From assembly GCA_005792205.1 (NCBI GenBank), contig SXSO01000152.1:1-7472 (forward strand): 7,472 nucleotides of DNA, given 5' to 3'. A model generated the notes under the pieces. It saw only the letters and a list, made by a program, of their open reading frames with translations. It did no database searches and was not told where the DNA came from. Source of the DNA: Bacteroidota bacterium. Lineage in GTDB: Bacteria; Bacteroidota; Ignavibacteria; UBA10030; F1-140-MAGs086. The translations under genes were made by a program, and so were the position numbers. Numbering within the stretch: position 1 is the first letter of the stretch; each line of letters opens with the position of its first letter. This document shows, piece after piece, positions 1-7,199 of the stretch.

Positions 1-90
1 AAAACATCCATTTGTGAAAACAATTTTTTTGTTTTCGTTTTTTAGTTTTATGATTTCAGAAATATTTTTTCTATCTAAAATTGTTCCCAT
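1..90 (-). CDS. rfaE2: ADP-heptose synthase, adenylyltransferase part (RfaE2/HldE C-terminal type), 5' end only
   Basis: Only the first 30 codons lie in the window, starting at an ATG at 88-90 and running off the left edge. The peptide begins MGTILDRKN and reaches KIVFTNGCF at residues 22-30. That is the start of the nucleotidyltransferase fold and its nucleotide-binding loop as found in RfaE2 proteins and in the C-terminal half of fused HldE; the family continues with an H-x-G-H motif, which lies outside. Known role: transfer of AMP from ATP to D-glycero-beta-D-manno-heptose 1-phosphate, giving ADP-heptose for lipopolysaccharide core in the cytoplasm. The start lies only three bases after the stop of the kinase gene and in the same reading frame, so translation is probably coupled. 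No Shine-Dalgarno sequence is visible. The MG-x-I beginning and the distance to the motif fit a free-standing RfaE2 protein, which supports this start. Confidence 0.85.
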   Translation of the reverse strand, partial: MGTILDRKNISEIIKLKNENKKIVFTNGCF

Positions 91-93
91 TTT

Positions 94-1062
94 TTAAATT
101 GAGTTTTGTAATTTTTCTTTTGTGATTGGAACTACACCAATTTCTTCACACACACTTCCCGCCGCAATATTTGATAACATTGCAGATTCTAATGTACTTA
201 AACCACACGCAAGCGAAAGTGTAAGTGTCGCAATAACGGTATCTCCAGCACCAGAAACATCTGCAATTTTTTTTGCTATTGTTGGAATGTGAAAAATATT
301 TCCGTCTCGTGAAATTAAGCTCATTCCATTTTCGCTTCGTGTGATTAAAATGTGTTTTGCATTTAATTTTTCTAATAATTTTTTTCCAGCTATTTCTATT
401 TCTGAATCTGTATGTACAGGAATTTTTAATGAGTTTTCAATTTCTTTTGTGTTTGGTTTAAAGAGAAAAACATTTTTATAAGAGAAGAAGTTTTCCAATT
501 TTGGATCAACGGTTACAATTTTATTTTTTTTCAAAGAAAGGTCAATTATTTTTGAAATTAAATTTTCTGTTAAAACACCTTTGTTATAATCCTCTAAAAT
601 AATTGCATCTATTTCATCAATTTTTTTTTTAATCAAAGAAAAAATTTTATTCTCAGTTTTTTCGCTAATTTTTTTTTTAACTTCTTTATCAATTCGTGTG
701 ATATGTTGATTGTGAGCAATAATTCTTGTTTTTACAGTTGTTGGACGATTATCTCTTACAATTCCATAAGTCGAAATTTTATTTTTCTCTAAAATCTTTT
801 TGAAATGGGTTCCACTTTCGTCGTTTCCAATAATTCCAAATAGTAAAATATCAGAAGAAAGTGATTTAATATTCATTGCAACATTTGCGGCGCCACCTAA
901 ATGCTCACTCTCTTTTTCAACATCAATAATTGGAACAGGGGATTCGGGAGATACTCGTGTTATTTTTCCCCAAATAAATTTATCCAACATTACATCACCA
1001 ACAACAGCAATTTTTTTTTCAGAAAATTTTTTAATTACACTTTCAATTTTTTTTTTGTTCAT
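94..1062 (-). CDS. rfaE1: D-glycero-beta-D-manno-heptose-7-phosphate kinase (RfaE1/HldE N-terminal type)
   Basis: A 322-residue kinase of the PfkB/ribokinase family. It phosphorylates heptose 7-phosphate at C1 to give the 1,7-bisphosphate, a cytoplasmic step on the way to ADP-heptose for lipopolysaccharide core. Visible motifs: AVVGDVMLDKFIWG (19-32); the substrate-binding glycine pair in GGAANVAMN (56-64); the HldE-type stretch around NQHITRIDKE (118-127); ILEDYNKG (155-162); VDPK (185-188); KPNTKE (202-207); and the PfkB signature DVSGAGDTVIA (268-278), where D274 in GAGD is the expected catalytic base. The length fits a stand-alone kinase rather than the fused HldE of about 475 residues. 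It starts 16 bases after the barrel gene's stop, and rfaE2 follows after three bases, so it is probably co-transcribed with both. Several long A runs lie on the coding strand, one just after the start codon. The assignment is secure; only the fused or split naming varies between organisms. Confidence 0.95.
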   Translation of the reverse strand: MNKKKIESVIKKFSEKKIAVVGDVMLDKFIWGKITRVSPESPVPIIDVEKESEHLGGAANVAMNIKSLSSDILLFGIIGNDESGTHFKKILEKNKISTYGIVRDNRPTTVKTRIIAHNQHITRIDKEVKKKISEKTENKIFSLIKKKIDEIDAIILEDYNKGVLTENLISKIIDLSLKKNKIVTVDPKLENFFSYKNVFLFKPNTKEIENSLKIPVHTDSEIEIAGKKLLEKLNAKHILITRSENGMSLISRDGNIFHIPTIAKKIADVSGAGDTVIATLTLSLACGLSTLESAMLSNIAAGSVCEEIGVVPITKEKLQNSI

Positions 1063-1078
1063 TTTTTTGAATTAGAAT

Positions 1079-2119
1079 TTACATTTTTATTTTTTCACTA
1101 AAAATATCTTCCCATCGTAAAATAAATTTTGCTCCATAAACATCAAACTTATTATTTCCATTGAAATTTTGTTGATATAAAAAATTCAAAATAAATTTAT
1201 CAATTTTTATTTTTGAACCAACTTCAATTTTTTTTGCAAAGATATTCAAGTTATCATAAAATATTTTATTGTTGTCAGAAGAAATTTTTATTTCATCATA
1301 TCTTAACGCAAATGAAATATTTGTATTGAGATGATAATTGATTTCACCATAGTATGAGAGATTTTGAAATAAATTTTTTTCCGATTCATATTCGTTTAAA
1401 AACCCTTCGGCAAAAATTTCAAAGTAATAAAAATCAGAGTGTATATCCACAGCATAAATTTTATGTTTTTTATTATTGATGTAATTGGAATTTGCAAGCG
1501 ATGTTCCGAAAGAAATATTTTCTGTAATTGGAAAATAGATTCGTGAAGCAAATTGCAAATTGGTTGAATTTGGATTTGAAAAAGAATTTTTTGCAAGCAT
1601 AAAATTCCAATTGAAATTTTCATAGCTCCCAATTAAGGAAATTCCATTTAACCAATTCGCATCACAAATTTGATAATATATTTTCGTTGAATTTATTGGA
1701 CTTTGCATTTGATAGATAGAGGGAATTGTAAATAAAATTGTTTTATGTGAAAAATTTCTTTTGGAATAATTGCCAATTGGAATTGGAATTTTACCAACTC
1801 TAAAATTTATTGACTTTGAGAAATAAATCGCAGCAAAAATTCCTTCTATAAAAAACTTTTTTTGTGTTCCGTTGTCAAATAAAAGTTTTGTTTCTATATC
1901 AAGATTGGTATTTATTTTGTAAGTTCCTAAAAATTGAGTTCTAATTGTGTGAAACGAATTTTTATTTTCAAATTCAGAATTAAATTTTTCAAATTCGGTA
2001 GAATAATTTTTATTGACATGTTTTTGTGAGAACTCAATATTGGCATCAATTACGAATTGTGAAATTGAGTTTAGGCAATAAAATAAAAGTAAAATGAATG
2101 TTTGCAAAAAAAATTTCAT
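1079..2119 (-). CDS. Predicted outer-membrane beta-barrel (porin-like) protein
   Basis: A 346-residue protein with a likely signal peptide (MKFFLQTFILLLFYCLNSIS, cleavage near residue 20) and no other hydrophobic helix. The rest is made of short alternating, aromatic-rich strands ending in stretches such as ISFALRYDEI (268-277) and KFILRWEDIF (331-340), as expected for a beta-barrel in the outer membrane. The stretch FRVGKIPIPIGNYSKR (106-121) resembles the 'R-x-G-[KR]-x-x-x-P-x-G' segment of phosphate-selective and related porins, where it ends one strand and begins a loop. That likeness is from memory and weak elsewhere, so substrate and exact family are unknown. Its ATG overlaps the hydrolase stop (ATGA at 2116-2119) and the kinase gene starts 16 bases after its stop, so it sits inside an envelope operon. 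The cysteine at residue 15 lacks a proper lipobox, so it is probably not a lipoprotein. Confidence 0.65.
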   Translation of the reverse strand: MKFFLQTFILLLFYCLNSISQFVIDANIEFSQKHVNKNYSTEFEKFNSEFENKNSFHTIRTQFLGTYKINTNLDIETKLLFDNGTQKKFFIEGIFAAIYFSKSINFRVGKIPIPIGNYSKRNFSHKTILFTIPSIYQMQSPINSTKIYYQICDANWLNGISLIGSYENFNWNFMLAKNSFSNPNSTNLQFASRIYFPITENISFGTSLANSNYINNKKHKIYAVDIHSDFYYFEIFAEGFLNEYESEKNLFQNLSYYGEINYHLNTNISFALRYDEIKISSDNNKIFYDNLNIFAKKIEVGSKIKIDKFILNFLYQQNFNGNNKFDVYGAKFILRWEDIFSEKIKM

Positions 2120-2907
2120 AGTGATTTTAAAAAATTCGCCAAATAAAAATTAAATTCTTTTGGATTTTCAATATTACTCATATGTCCCGCAATGGAAATA
2201 ATTTTTAACTCTGAATTTTTAATTTTTTCATTTATAAGTTTTGCATTTGAAACTGGTGTTATTATATCGTCTTCTCCCACTAAAATTAAAGTTGGAATTG
2301 AAATTTTGTGCAAAACTTCAGTTGCATTTATTCTTCCCGAAAGAGCAAGTAGTGTTGCAGAAATTGAAAGCGGTGATGTCGTTTCAATTATATTTTGAAT
2401 TGATTTCACAACTTCAAAATTGTTTTCAAAAGTTTTTTTAGAGAAAATATTTTTTACAAATTCATTTGAAAAATTTTTTGTTCCTTCTTCTAAAATTTTT
2501 TTTGCATTTAATGAACGATTTATTTTCCCCTCATTTGTATCTGAATCGCTTTTTGTATCGCACAAAACAACTGCGGAAACATTTTCCAAAAATTTATCTA
2601 TATATCGCAATGCGATATATCCTCCCATTGAAAGTCCAATTAAAATTGGATTTTCAATTTTTAAAAATTCTAAAAGTGAATATAAATCATCTACAAAATA
2701 TTCAATACTGTATTGAAAATTTCCGCATTCACTTTTTCCATGTCCTCTAATATCATAAAGTAAAACTTGAAAATTTTTTGAAAAATATTTTTCTTGTTCT
2801 TTCCACATTTCCATTGAAAGTGGAAAACCATGAATAAAAACAAGTGTTTTTTTTCCATTTCCACTCAAATTGTAGTTTATCTCAATATTATTTATTGTTG
2901 TTTTCAT
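2116..2907 (-). CDS. Alpha/beta hydrolase
   Basis: A 263-residue alpha/beta-hydrolase-fold enzyme with all the usual landmarks. HGFP (26-29) is the oxyanion-hole segment; YDIRGHGKS (51-59) follows strand 4; GLSMGG (91-96) is the nucleophile elbow with S93; GEDDIITP (211-218) supplies the acid (D213 or D214); GHMSNIENP (241-249) supplies the histidine, H242. The pattern is that of the 3-oxoadipate enol-lactonase/BioH-like esterases, but no feature fixes the substrate. No signal peptide is seen with this start, so it is probably cytoplasmic. An upstream in-frame ATG at 2992-2994 would add 29 hydrophobic residues, but it would run into the divergent methyltransferase gene, and MKTTINNIEINYN is the usual family beginning, so the start at 2905-2907 is preferred. 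It is the first gene of the leftward run; its TGA overlaps the ATG of the barrel gene. Confidence 0.88.
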   Translation of the reverse strand: MKTTINNIEINYNLSGNGKKTLVFIHGFPLSMEMWKEQEKYFSKNFQVLLYDIRGHGKSECGNFQYSIEYFVDDLYSLLEFLKIENPILIGLSMGGYIALRYIDKFLENVSAVVLCDTKSDSDTNEGKINRSLNAKKILEEGTKNFSNEFVKNIFSKKTFENNFEVVKSIQNIIETTSPLSISATLLALSGRINATEVLHKISIPTLILVGEDDIITPVSNAKLINEKIKNSELKIISIAGHMSNIENPKEFNFYLANFLKSL

Positions 2908-2954
2908 AAAAAATGCGTTTAAAATTACAAAAACAAAATTGTATATTGAAACAA

Positions 2955-3725
2955 ATGGAAATCTTGTCTCAAACAAAGTTGAAAGAAATTGCAAAACTTC
3001 TTCAGAAAAAAAATCGTGAAGAAAAAAATAAATTCATAATTGAAGGCAATCATCTTGTCTTTGAAGCATTAAATTCTAATTGGAATGTTGTTGAAATTTT
3101 TTTACGAGAAAATATTAAATGTGATGAAATAATAAATATTGCTACAAGAAAAAATATAGTTTGTAAAATTATTTCAGAAAAATTTTTAGAGAAAATTTCT
3201 GAGACAAATACTTCACAAGGAATTATCGCAATTGTTGAGAAAAAAAGTTTTTTTAGAAAAGAAATTTTGAATTCTAATCTAATTGTTGCGTTAGATGAAA
3301 TTTCTGATCCTGGAAATCTTGGGACAATAATTAGAACTTGTGATTGGTTTGACGTTAATTCTATTTTGATAAGTAAGAATTCATGTGAATTATTTAATTC
3401 TAAAGTAATTCGTTCAACGCAAGGAAGTTTATTTCACACAAAAATTTTTGATGATATAAACTTAAAAGATGAAATTTTACAACTAAAAAAAAATGGATTT
3501 AAGATTTTTTCAACATCTTCTTATGCTCAAAAAAAATTATACAAAATGAAATTTCCACAAAAATCAGTTTTTGTTTTTGGAAATGAATCAAACGGTATTT
3601 CAAAAAATATTGAAAGTATTTGTGATGAAAATTTTTCCATTCCAAAGTTTGGAAAAGGTGAATCTTTAAATGTTGGAATTTCTTGTGGAATTATTTTGTC
3701 TCATTTTAAAAATGTAAATCTTTAA
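2955..3725 (+). CDS. SpoU/TrmH-family RNA 2'-O-ribose methyltransferase
   Basis: A 256-residue methyltransferase of the SpoU (trefoil-knot, SPOUT) superfamily, which moves a methyl group from S-adenosylmethionine to a ribose 2'-OH in rRNA or tRNA. The N-terminal part (about 1-95, with KFIIEGNHLVFEAL at 26-39) matches the small SpoU substrate-binding domain. The catalytic part carries motif 1, LDEISDPGNLGTIIRT (113-128, with N121 and the conserved arginine R127); motif 2, FVFGNESNGIS (206-216, E211); and motif 3, IPKFGKGESLNVGISCGI (229-246), which forms the knot and cofactor pocket. RlmB/TsnR-like 23S rRNA enzymes are the nearest known type, but the target base cannot be read from sequence. 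An in-frame ATG at 2913 would add 14 residues. The start at 2955 is chosen because MEILSQTKLKEIAKLLQKK is a typical beginning and leaves room for upstream signals. It is convergent with the protease gene across a shared hairpin. Confidence 0.9.
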   Translation: MEILSQTKLKEIAKLLQKKNREEKNKFIIEGNHLVFEALNSNWNVVEIFLRENIKCDEIINIATRKNIVCKIISEKFLEKISETNTSQGIIAIVEKKSFFRKEILNSNLIVALDEISDPGNLGTIIRTCDWFDVNSILISKNSCELFNSKVIRSTQGSLFHTKIFDDINLKDEILQLKKNGFKIFSTSSYAQKKLYKMKFPQKSVFVFGNESNGISKNIESICDENFSIPKFGKGESLNVGISCGIILSHFKNVNL

Positions 3726-3740
3726 ATTATAGAGAAAATA

Positions 3741-3770
3741 AAAAGGACAATGAATTTTCATTGTCCTTTT
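3741..3770. terminator. Bidirectional intrinsic terminator between convergent genes
   Basis: A perfect inverted repeat: the arm AAAAGGACAATGA (3741-3753) pairs with TCATTGTCCTTTT (3758-3770), a 13-base-pair stem around a four-base loop. It lies 15 bases after the methyltransferase stop and 22 bases after the protease stop (minus strand). The T-rich tail is better on the minus strand (TTTTTATTTT after the GG/CC core), so it should act mainly for the protease gene and also for the methyltransferase. The stem is moderately weak in G+C but long. Confidence 0.85.
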
Positions 3771-3792
3771 CGTAAAAGTTTAAATACAAAAC

Positions 3793-6700
3793 TTATTTAT
3801 TCTTTTTTGGATATTTAGGCATTTCAGGAATTTTATGTTTTGAGTTTTTAAGTTCATCTAAAACAACTTCAATTGCTTTATTTAATTGTTCGTCTTCTCC
3901 AAAAAATTCTTTTGACGGATCATTATCTACAACAATATCTGGATCAACTCCATAACCTTCCATAATCCATTCTTTTCCATCTTTATCGTAGCGAGAAAAT
4001 TCTGGACGATTTAAAAAACTTCCATCAGTAAAGGGAAGTGTTCCACGAATTCCAACAACTCCACCCCAACTTCTTTTGCCTACAACTTTTCCAAGTTTGT
4101 GAAACTTGAAACGATATGCAAAAATATCTCCATCAGAAGCAGAGAATTCATCTATGAGTGCAATTTTTGGTCCAACATGCATTCCACTTGGGTCATAAGT
4201 TGGTGCGGTATTTCTTGCTTTTCCAACCATTACCCATTCTCTTTGCAATCTTTCAATAATCATCGGAGAAACATTTCCACCACCGTTTCCTCTATCATCA
4301 ATTATCAAAGCATCTTTGCGAAGTTGTGGATAATAATATTTTACAAATTGATTTAATCCGTTTACTCCCATATCGGGAATGTGGATATATCCAACTTTTC
4401 CATCTGTGGCTTTTGAAACTTTTGCAATGTTATCTTGAACCCAATTGAAGTAATACAATTTTTGTTCATCATCAATAGGAACAACTATTACATCACGACT
4501 TCCTTCAAATTCAGGTTTTGAATTCAATGTCAATTTTACTTGTTTATCGTTTGTGTTTATCAAAAGAGAATAAATATTATTTACTTCGTTTACAGGTTTA
4601 TCATTTATCGCAATGATATAATCTCCAACTTTTGCATTTACACCAATTTCAGTTAAAGGAGAGCGAAGATTTTTTTCCCAATTTTGTCCTGAAAGAATTT
4701 CTTTGATTTTTACAAAACCACTTTCATCTTTTTCTAATTTTGCACCAAGAAGTCCAAGTTTTATTCTTTCTGCTTTTGGCATTTCGCCGCCACCAACATA
4801 AGCATGTCCAATATTTAATTCTCCAATCATTTCTCCAATTATATAAGTCAAATCAGCACGATGATTTACAAACTCTACAAGTGGTTCATAAGTTTTTTTG
4901 ATAGTTTCCCAATCATTTCCGTGAAGATTTGGATCATAAAAAAAATCTCTCATCTGACGCCACGCTTCATTAAAAATTTGTTTCCACTCTTGATGCTTAT
5001 CAAGATGAATTTTCATTTCTGAAAGAATTAGTTTTTCTTTTGTTTCTATTTTTGAATTTGGAAGTTCAATTATAGAATAATTATTTTCATTATTTACAAG
5101 CATTTGTTTCATATCAGAAGAAATACGAAATCCATTTATTTCGCCAAGTTCGGTTTCTTTTTGTTTTTCTAAATCATAAAAATATGCTTTTGACTTTGAG
5201 TCGCTTGAAGTTTTTCTGATATAAAAAATTTTATTTGGAGCAACTGCAAGATTGTAATAACTTCCTGCAGAAGTTGGAATTTCAATATTTCTATTTTTGA
5301 TTCCATCAACATCAATTTTTATAGATTTTATTTCTTTACTTTCTTTTTTATTTTCTTTATCAGATTTATTTTCTTCAGTTTTAGTTTCAGTTTTTACTTC
5401 ATCACTTTTTGGAGCAAATGGAGATTTTGTTTCTTTTGAGAGAGTTACAAAATATAATTTTGCCATATCAAAATAAGCATGATTCCATTCTGTTTGACTA
5501 TAAGTTGGAGAAAAATTTCTTTCTGAAACAAAGAAAATATATTTTCCATCTTCACTAAAAATTGGAGAAGAACTTTCATACCATCCATCAGTTATTTCAA
5601 AAGTTTTTGCTTCTTCAATTGAGTAAAGATAAATTTTTGACATTGTTTCAACTTCTGGTTTTGCATACACAATCCATTTATTATCGGGAGAAAAATTGAA
5701 ATCGGTAATTTCCCACGCTTCTGATGTTGTAATTGTGGAAACTTTTTTTGTTTCAATATCTACCATTTGAAGACGAAGTTTTTTGTCATTGAAAAGAATT
5801 TTTTTAGAATCAAATGACCATTCTAAACTAAAAATATATGTGTCAAAATTTTTTGTGAGTTGAATTGGTTTTTCTTTTCCATTTTGATTTTGAATGTAAA
5901 TTTCATTTTCTCCGCTCATATCGGAAATGTATGCAATCCACTTTCCATCGGGAGACCATTTTGAATTTCTTTCATGAGAATTTGAACTTAAAGTCAAATT
6001 TCTTGTTGCTCCATTTTTTTTGGGAATTGAAAAAACATCTCCTCTTGCTCCAAAGACAACACGATTTCCATCGGGAGAAATTTCAAATGAACTAATTTGA
6101 TTACTAACATCAACCAATGTATTTCTTCCAATATCAAAATCTTCATTTATAGAAATTTCAATTTTTATTTCTAATTCTTTTTTCAAATCAAAAAGATAAA
6201 TATATCCACCATTTTCAAATACGATTTCATCGTTTCCAATTGATGGAAATTTTATATCATATTGTGTAAAAAATGTGAGCTGTTTTGTTTCTTTGGTATT
6301 TAAATCATAAGAGAAAAGATTCATTGTATTTGTTCTATCAGAAATAAAATAAATTTTATTTTGATGCCACATTGGAAAAATATCTTGTGAGTTTTCAGAT
6401 GTAATTTTTTCTGTTTTATTTGTTTCAAAATCGTAAATTGAAATGTCATCTGCTTGTCCTCCGCGATATCTTTTCCAAGTTCTAAATTCACGGAAAATTC
6501 TATTGTATGCTAATTTTTTTTTATCAGGAGAAAAACTACAAAATCCACCTCTTGGTAAAGGAATTTGAGTTGGCAAATTTCCATTTGTATTGACAATGAA
6601 AAGTTGTCCTTTCCAATCGTTGAAACTATTCATTCGTGAGCGAAACACAATTTCAGAATTATTTTTCCAACACATTACAATATTATTTGGTCCCATTCTA

Positions 6701-7041
6701 TCTGAAACATCATCACGATTTAAAGTTGGAGTGTAAGTTAAGCGAGTTGGAATTCCACCGTTTGCATCCATTGTATAAACTTCTGTATTGCCATCATATT
6801 GAGCAGAAAATGCAACAAATTTTCCATCGGGAGAAATTTTTGGAAACATTTCATATCCAATGTCATTTGTGAGTTTGCGAGCAACACCTCCATTCTTTTC
6901 AACTGAATATAAATCTCCGGCATAAGAAAAAATAATTTTGTCTTTTCCAACAGTTGGAAATCTTAACAACCGGCTTTCCGAAAAAGTGAGTTGAAAATAT
7001 AGAATAAATAATAATAGAATTTTACTTGAAATAGAGTTCAT
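3793..7041 (-). CDS. Exported tricorn-like serine protease (peptidase family S41)
   Basis: A 1082-residue protein with the whole tricorn layout: signal peptide (1 to about 21, LTFS before ESR); a first beta-propeller (about 24-295) and a second (about 300-675) built from PD40/TolB-like blades, seen as repeated SPDG-type turns (70-73, 171-173, 322-325, 363-366, 451-453); a helical C1 domain (about 680-760); a PDZ domain (about 760-855, VGDYIIAIND at 805-814); and an S41 catalytic C2 domain (about 870-1070, DDRGNGGG at 915-922). Active-site residues that can be placed by motif are H746 (IGHAYVGGG), S969 (SASDGD) and E1028 (MEGYGVDPD), matching His746, Ser965 and Glu1023 of Thermoplasma tricorn. 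The fourth tetrad residue, Ser745 there, is G745 here. A Lys/Glu/Ser-rich low-complexity stretch (about 547-575) interrupts the second propeller. Known tricorn cuts oligopeptides made by the proteasome in the cytoplasm; this one should act in the periplasm, so peptide recycling in the envelope is a guess. Confidence 0.93.
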   Translation of the reverse strand: MNSISSKILLLFILYFQLTFSESRLLRFPTVGKDKIIFSYAGDLYSVEKNGGVARKLTNDIGYEMFPKISPDGKFVAFSAQYDGNTEVYTMDANGGIPTRLTYTPTLNRDDVSDRMGPNNIVMCWKNNSEIVFRSRMNSFNDWKGQLFIVNTNGNLPTQIPLPRGGFCSFSPDKKKLAYNRIFREFRTWKRYRGGQADDISIYDFETNKTEKITSENSQDIFPMWHQNKIYFISDRTNTMNLFSYDLNTKETKQLTFFTQYDIKFPSIGNDEIVFENGGYIYLFDLKKELEIKIEISINEDFDIGRNTLVDVSNQISSFEISPDGNRVVFGARGDVFSIPKKNGATRNLTLSSNSHERNSKWSPDGKWIAYISDMSGENEIYIQNQNGKEKPIQLTKNFDTYIFSLEWSFDSKKILFNDKKLRLQMVDIETKKVSTITTSEAWEITDFNFSPDNKWIVYAKPEVETMSKIYLYSIEEAKTFEITDGWYESSSPIFSEDGKYIFFVSERNFSPTYSQTEWNHAYFDMAKLYFVTLSKETKSPFAPKSDEVKTETKTEENKSDKENKKESKEIKSIKIDVDGIKNRNIEIPTSAGSYYNLAVAPNKIFYIRKTSSDSKSKAYFYDLEKQKETELGEINGFRISSDMKQMLVNNENNYSIIELPNSKIETKEKLILSEMKIHLDKHQEWKQIFNEAWRQMRDFFYDPNLHGNDWETIKKTYEPLVEFVNHRADLTYIIGEMIGELNIGHAYVGGGEMPKAERIKLGLLGAKLEKDESGFVKIKEILSGQNWEKNLRSPLTEIGVNAKVGDYIIAINDKPVNEVNNIYSLLINTNDKQVKLTLNSKPEFEGSRDVIVVPIDDEQKLYYFNWVQDNIAKVSKATDGKVGYIHIPDMGVNGLNQFVKYYYPQLRKDALIIDDRGNGGGNVSPMIIERLQREWVMVGKARNTAPTYDPSGMHVGPKIALIDEFSASDGDIFAYRFKFHKLGKVVGKRSWGGVVGIRGTLPFTDGSFLNRPEFSRYDKDGKEWIMEGYGVDPDIVVDNDPSKEFFGEDEQLNKAIEVVLDELKNSKHKIPEMPKYPKKNK

Positions 7042-7075
7042 TATAATTTGTTATTAGATTAATAAAAAAGAAAGC

Positions 7076-7083
7076 CAAATTTA
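7076..7083 (-). promoter_or_regulatory. Possible -7 element (TAnnTTTG type) of the protease gene
   Basis: On the minus strand the bases TAAATTTG match exactly the Bacteroidota -7 consensus TAnnTTTG, about 34 bases before the protease start codon. I could not find the partner TTG box at the usual 19-21 base distance upstream, and in DNA this AT-rich such an octamer can arise by chance. Support is therefore position plus a one-box match only. Confidence 0.3.
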
Positions 7084-7085
7084 TG

Positions 7086-7103
7086 AATTTCTTATTAGAA
7101 ATT
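7086..7103. repeat. Short inverted repeat, possible operator
   Basis: AATTTCT (7086-7092) and AGAAATT (7097-7103) are perfect 7-base inverted arms around TATT. The repeat lies two bases upstream of the candidate -7 element of the protease gene, in the spacer where a regulator could act. The size and symmetry fit a dimeric regulator site, but the composition makes chance likely. Confidence 0.3.
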
Positions 7104-7127
7104 TTTTATATTTACACAACATTTTTT

Positions 7128-7150
7128 AAACATTTAACTCTTTAATGTTT
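7128..7150. repeat. Inverted repeat / hairpin upstream of the WD40 gene
   Basis: AAACATTTAA (7128-7137) pairs with TTTAATGTTT (7141-7150) with one mismatch around a CTC loop, ending 49 bases before the WD40 start codon. Outward G-U and A-U pairs could lengthen it in RNA. It could be an operator or a 5' leader hairpin. It has no G+C-rich stem and no T-run in the + direction, so it is not an obvious terminator. Confidence 0.3.
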
Positions 7151-7199
7151 GAGAATGAAAAAAAATAATACTATAAAACTTTTAAAATAAAAAATATTT

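Noticed and set aside
2913..2954. Methyltransferase start 14 codons upstream
   Set aside because: The extra residues are not expected in the family and would leave five bases between the two divergent start codons.
2908..2994. Longer hydrolase with 29 extra hydrophobic N-terminal residues
   Set aside because: It would overlap the start of the divergent methyltransferase gene, and the shorter protein already begins at the normal family position.
3741..3770. Hairpin as a mobile-element end or CRISPR-like repeat
   Set aside because: Single copy, placed exactly between two convergent stops with T-rich flanks; a terminator explains it fully.
4099..4356. Plus-strand open frame inside the protease gene, and similar frames at 800-1101, 2192-2750, 5865-6095 and 6636-6872
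   Set aside because: They lie opposite genes with clear family motifs, have no recognisable domain and show composition expected of antisense shadows.
7155..7190. Eleven-codon open frame (MKKNNTIKLLK) before the WD40 gene, possible leader peptide
   Set aside because: Short A-rich frame with no regulatory codon run and no attenuator structure; likely chance.
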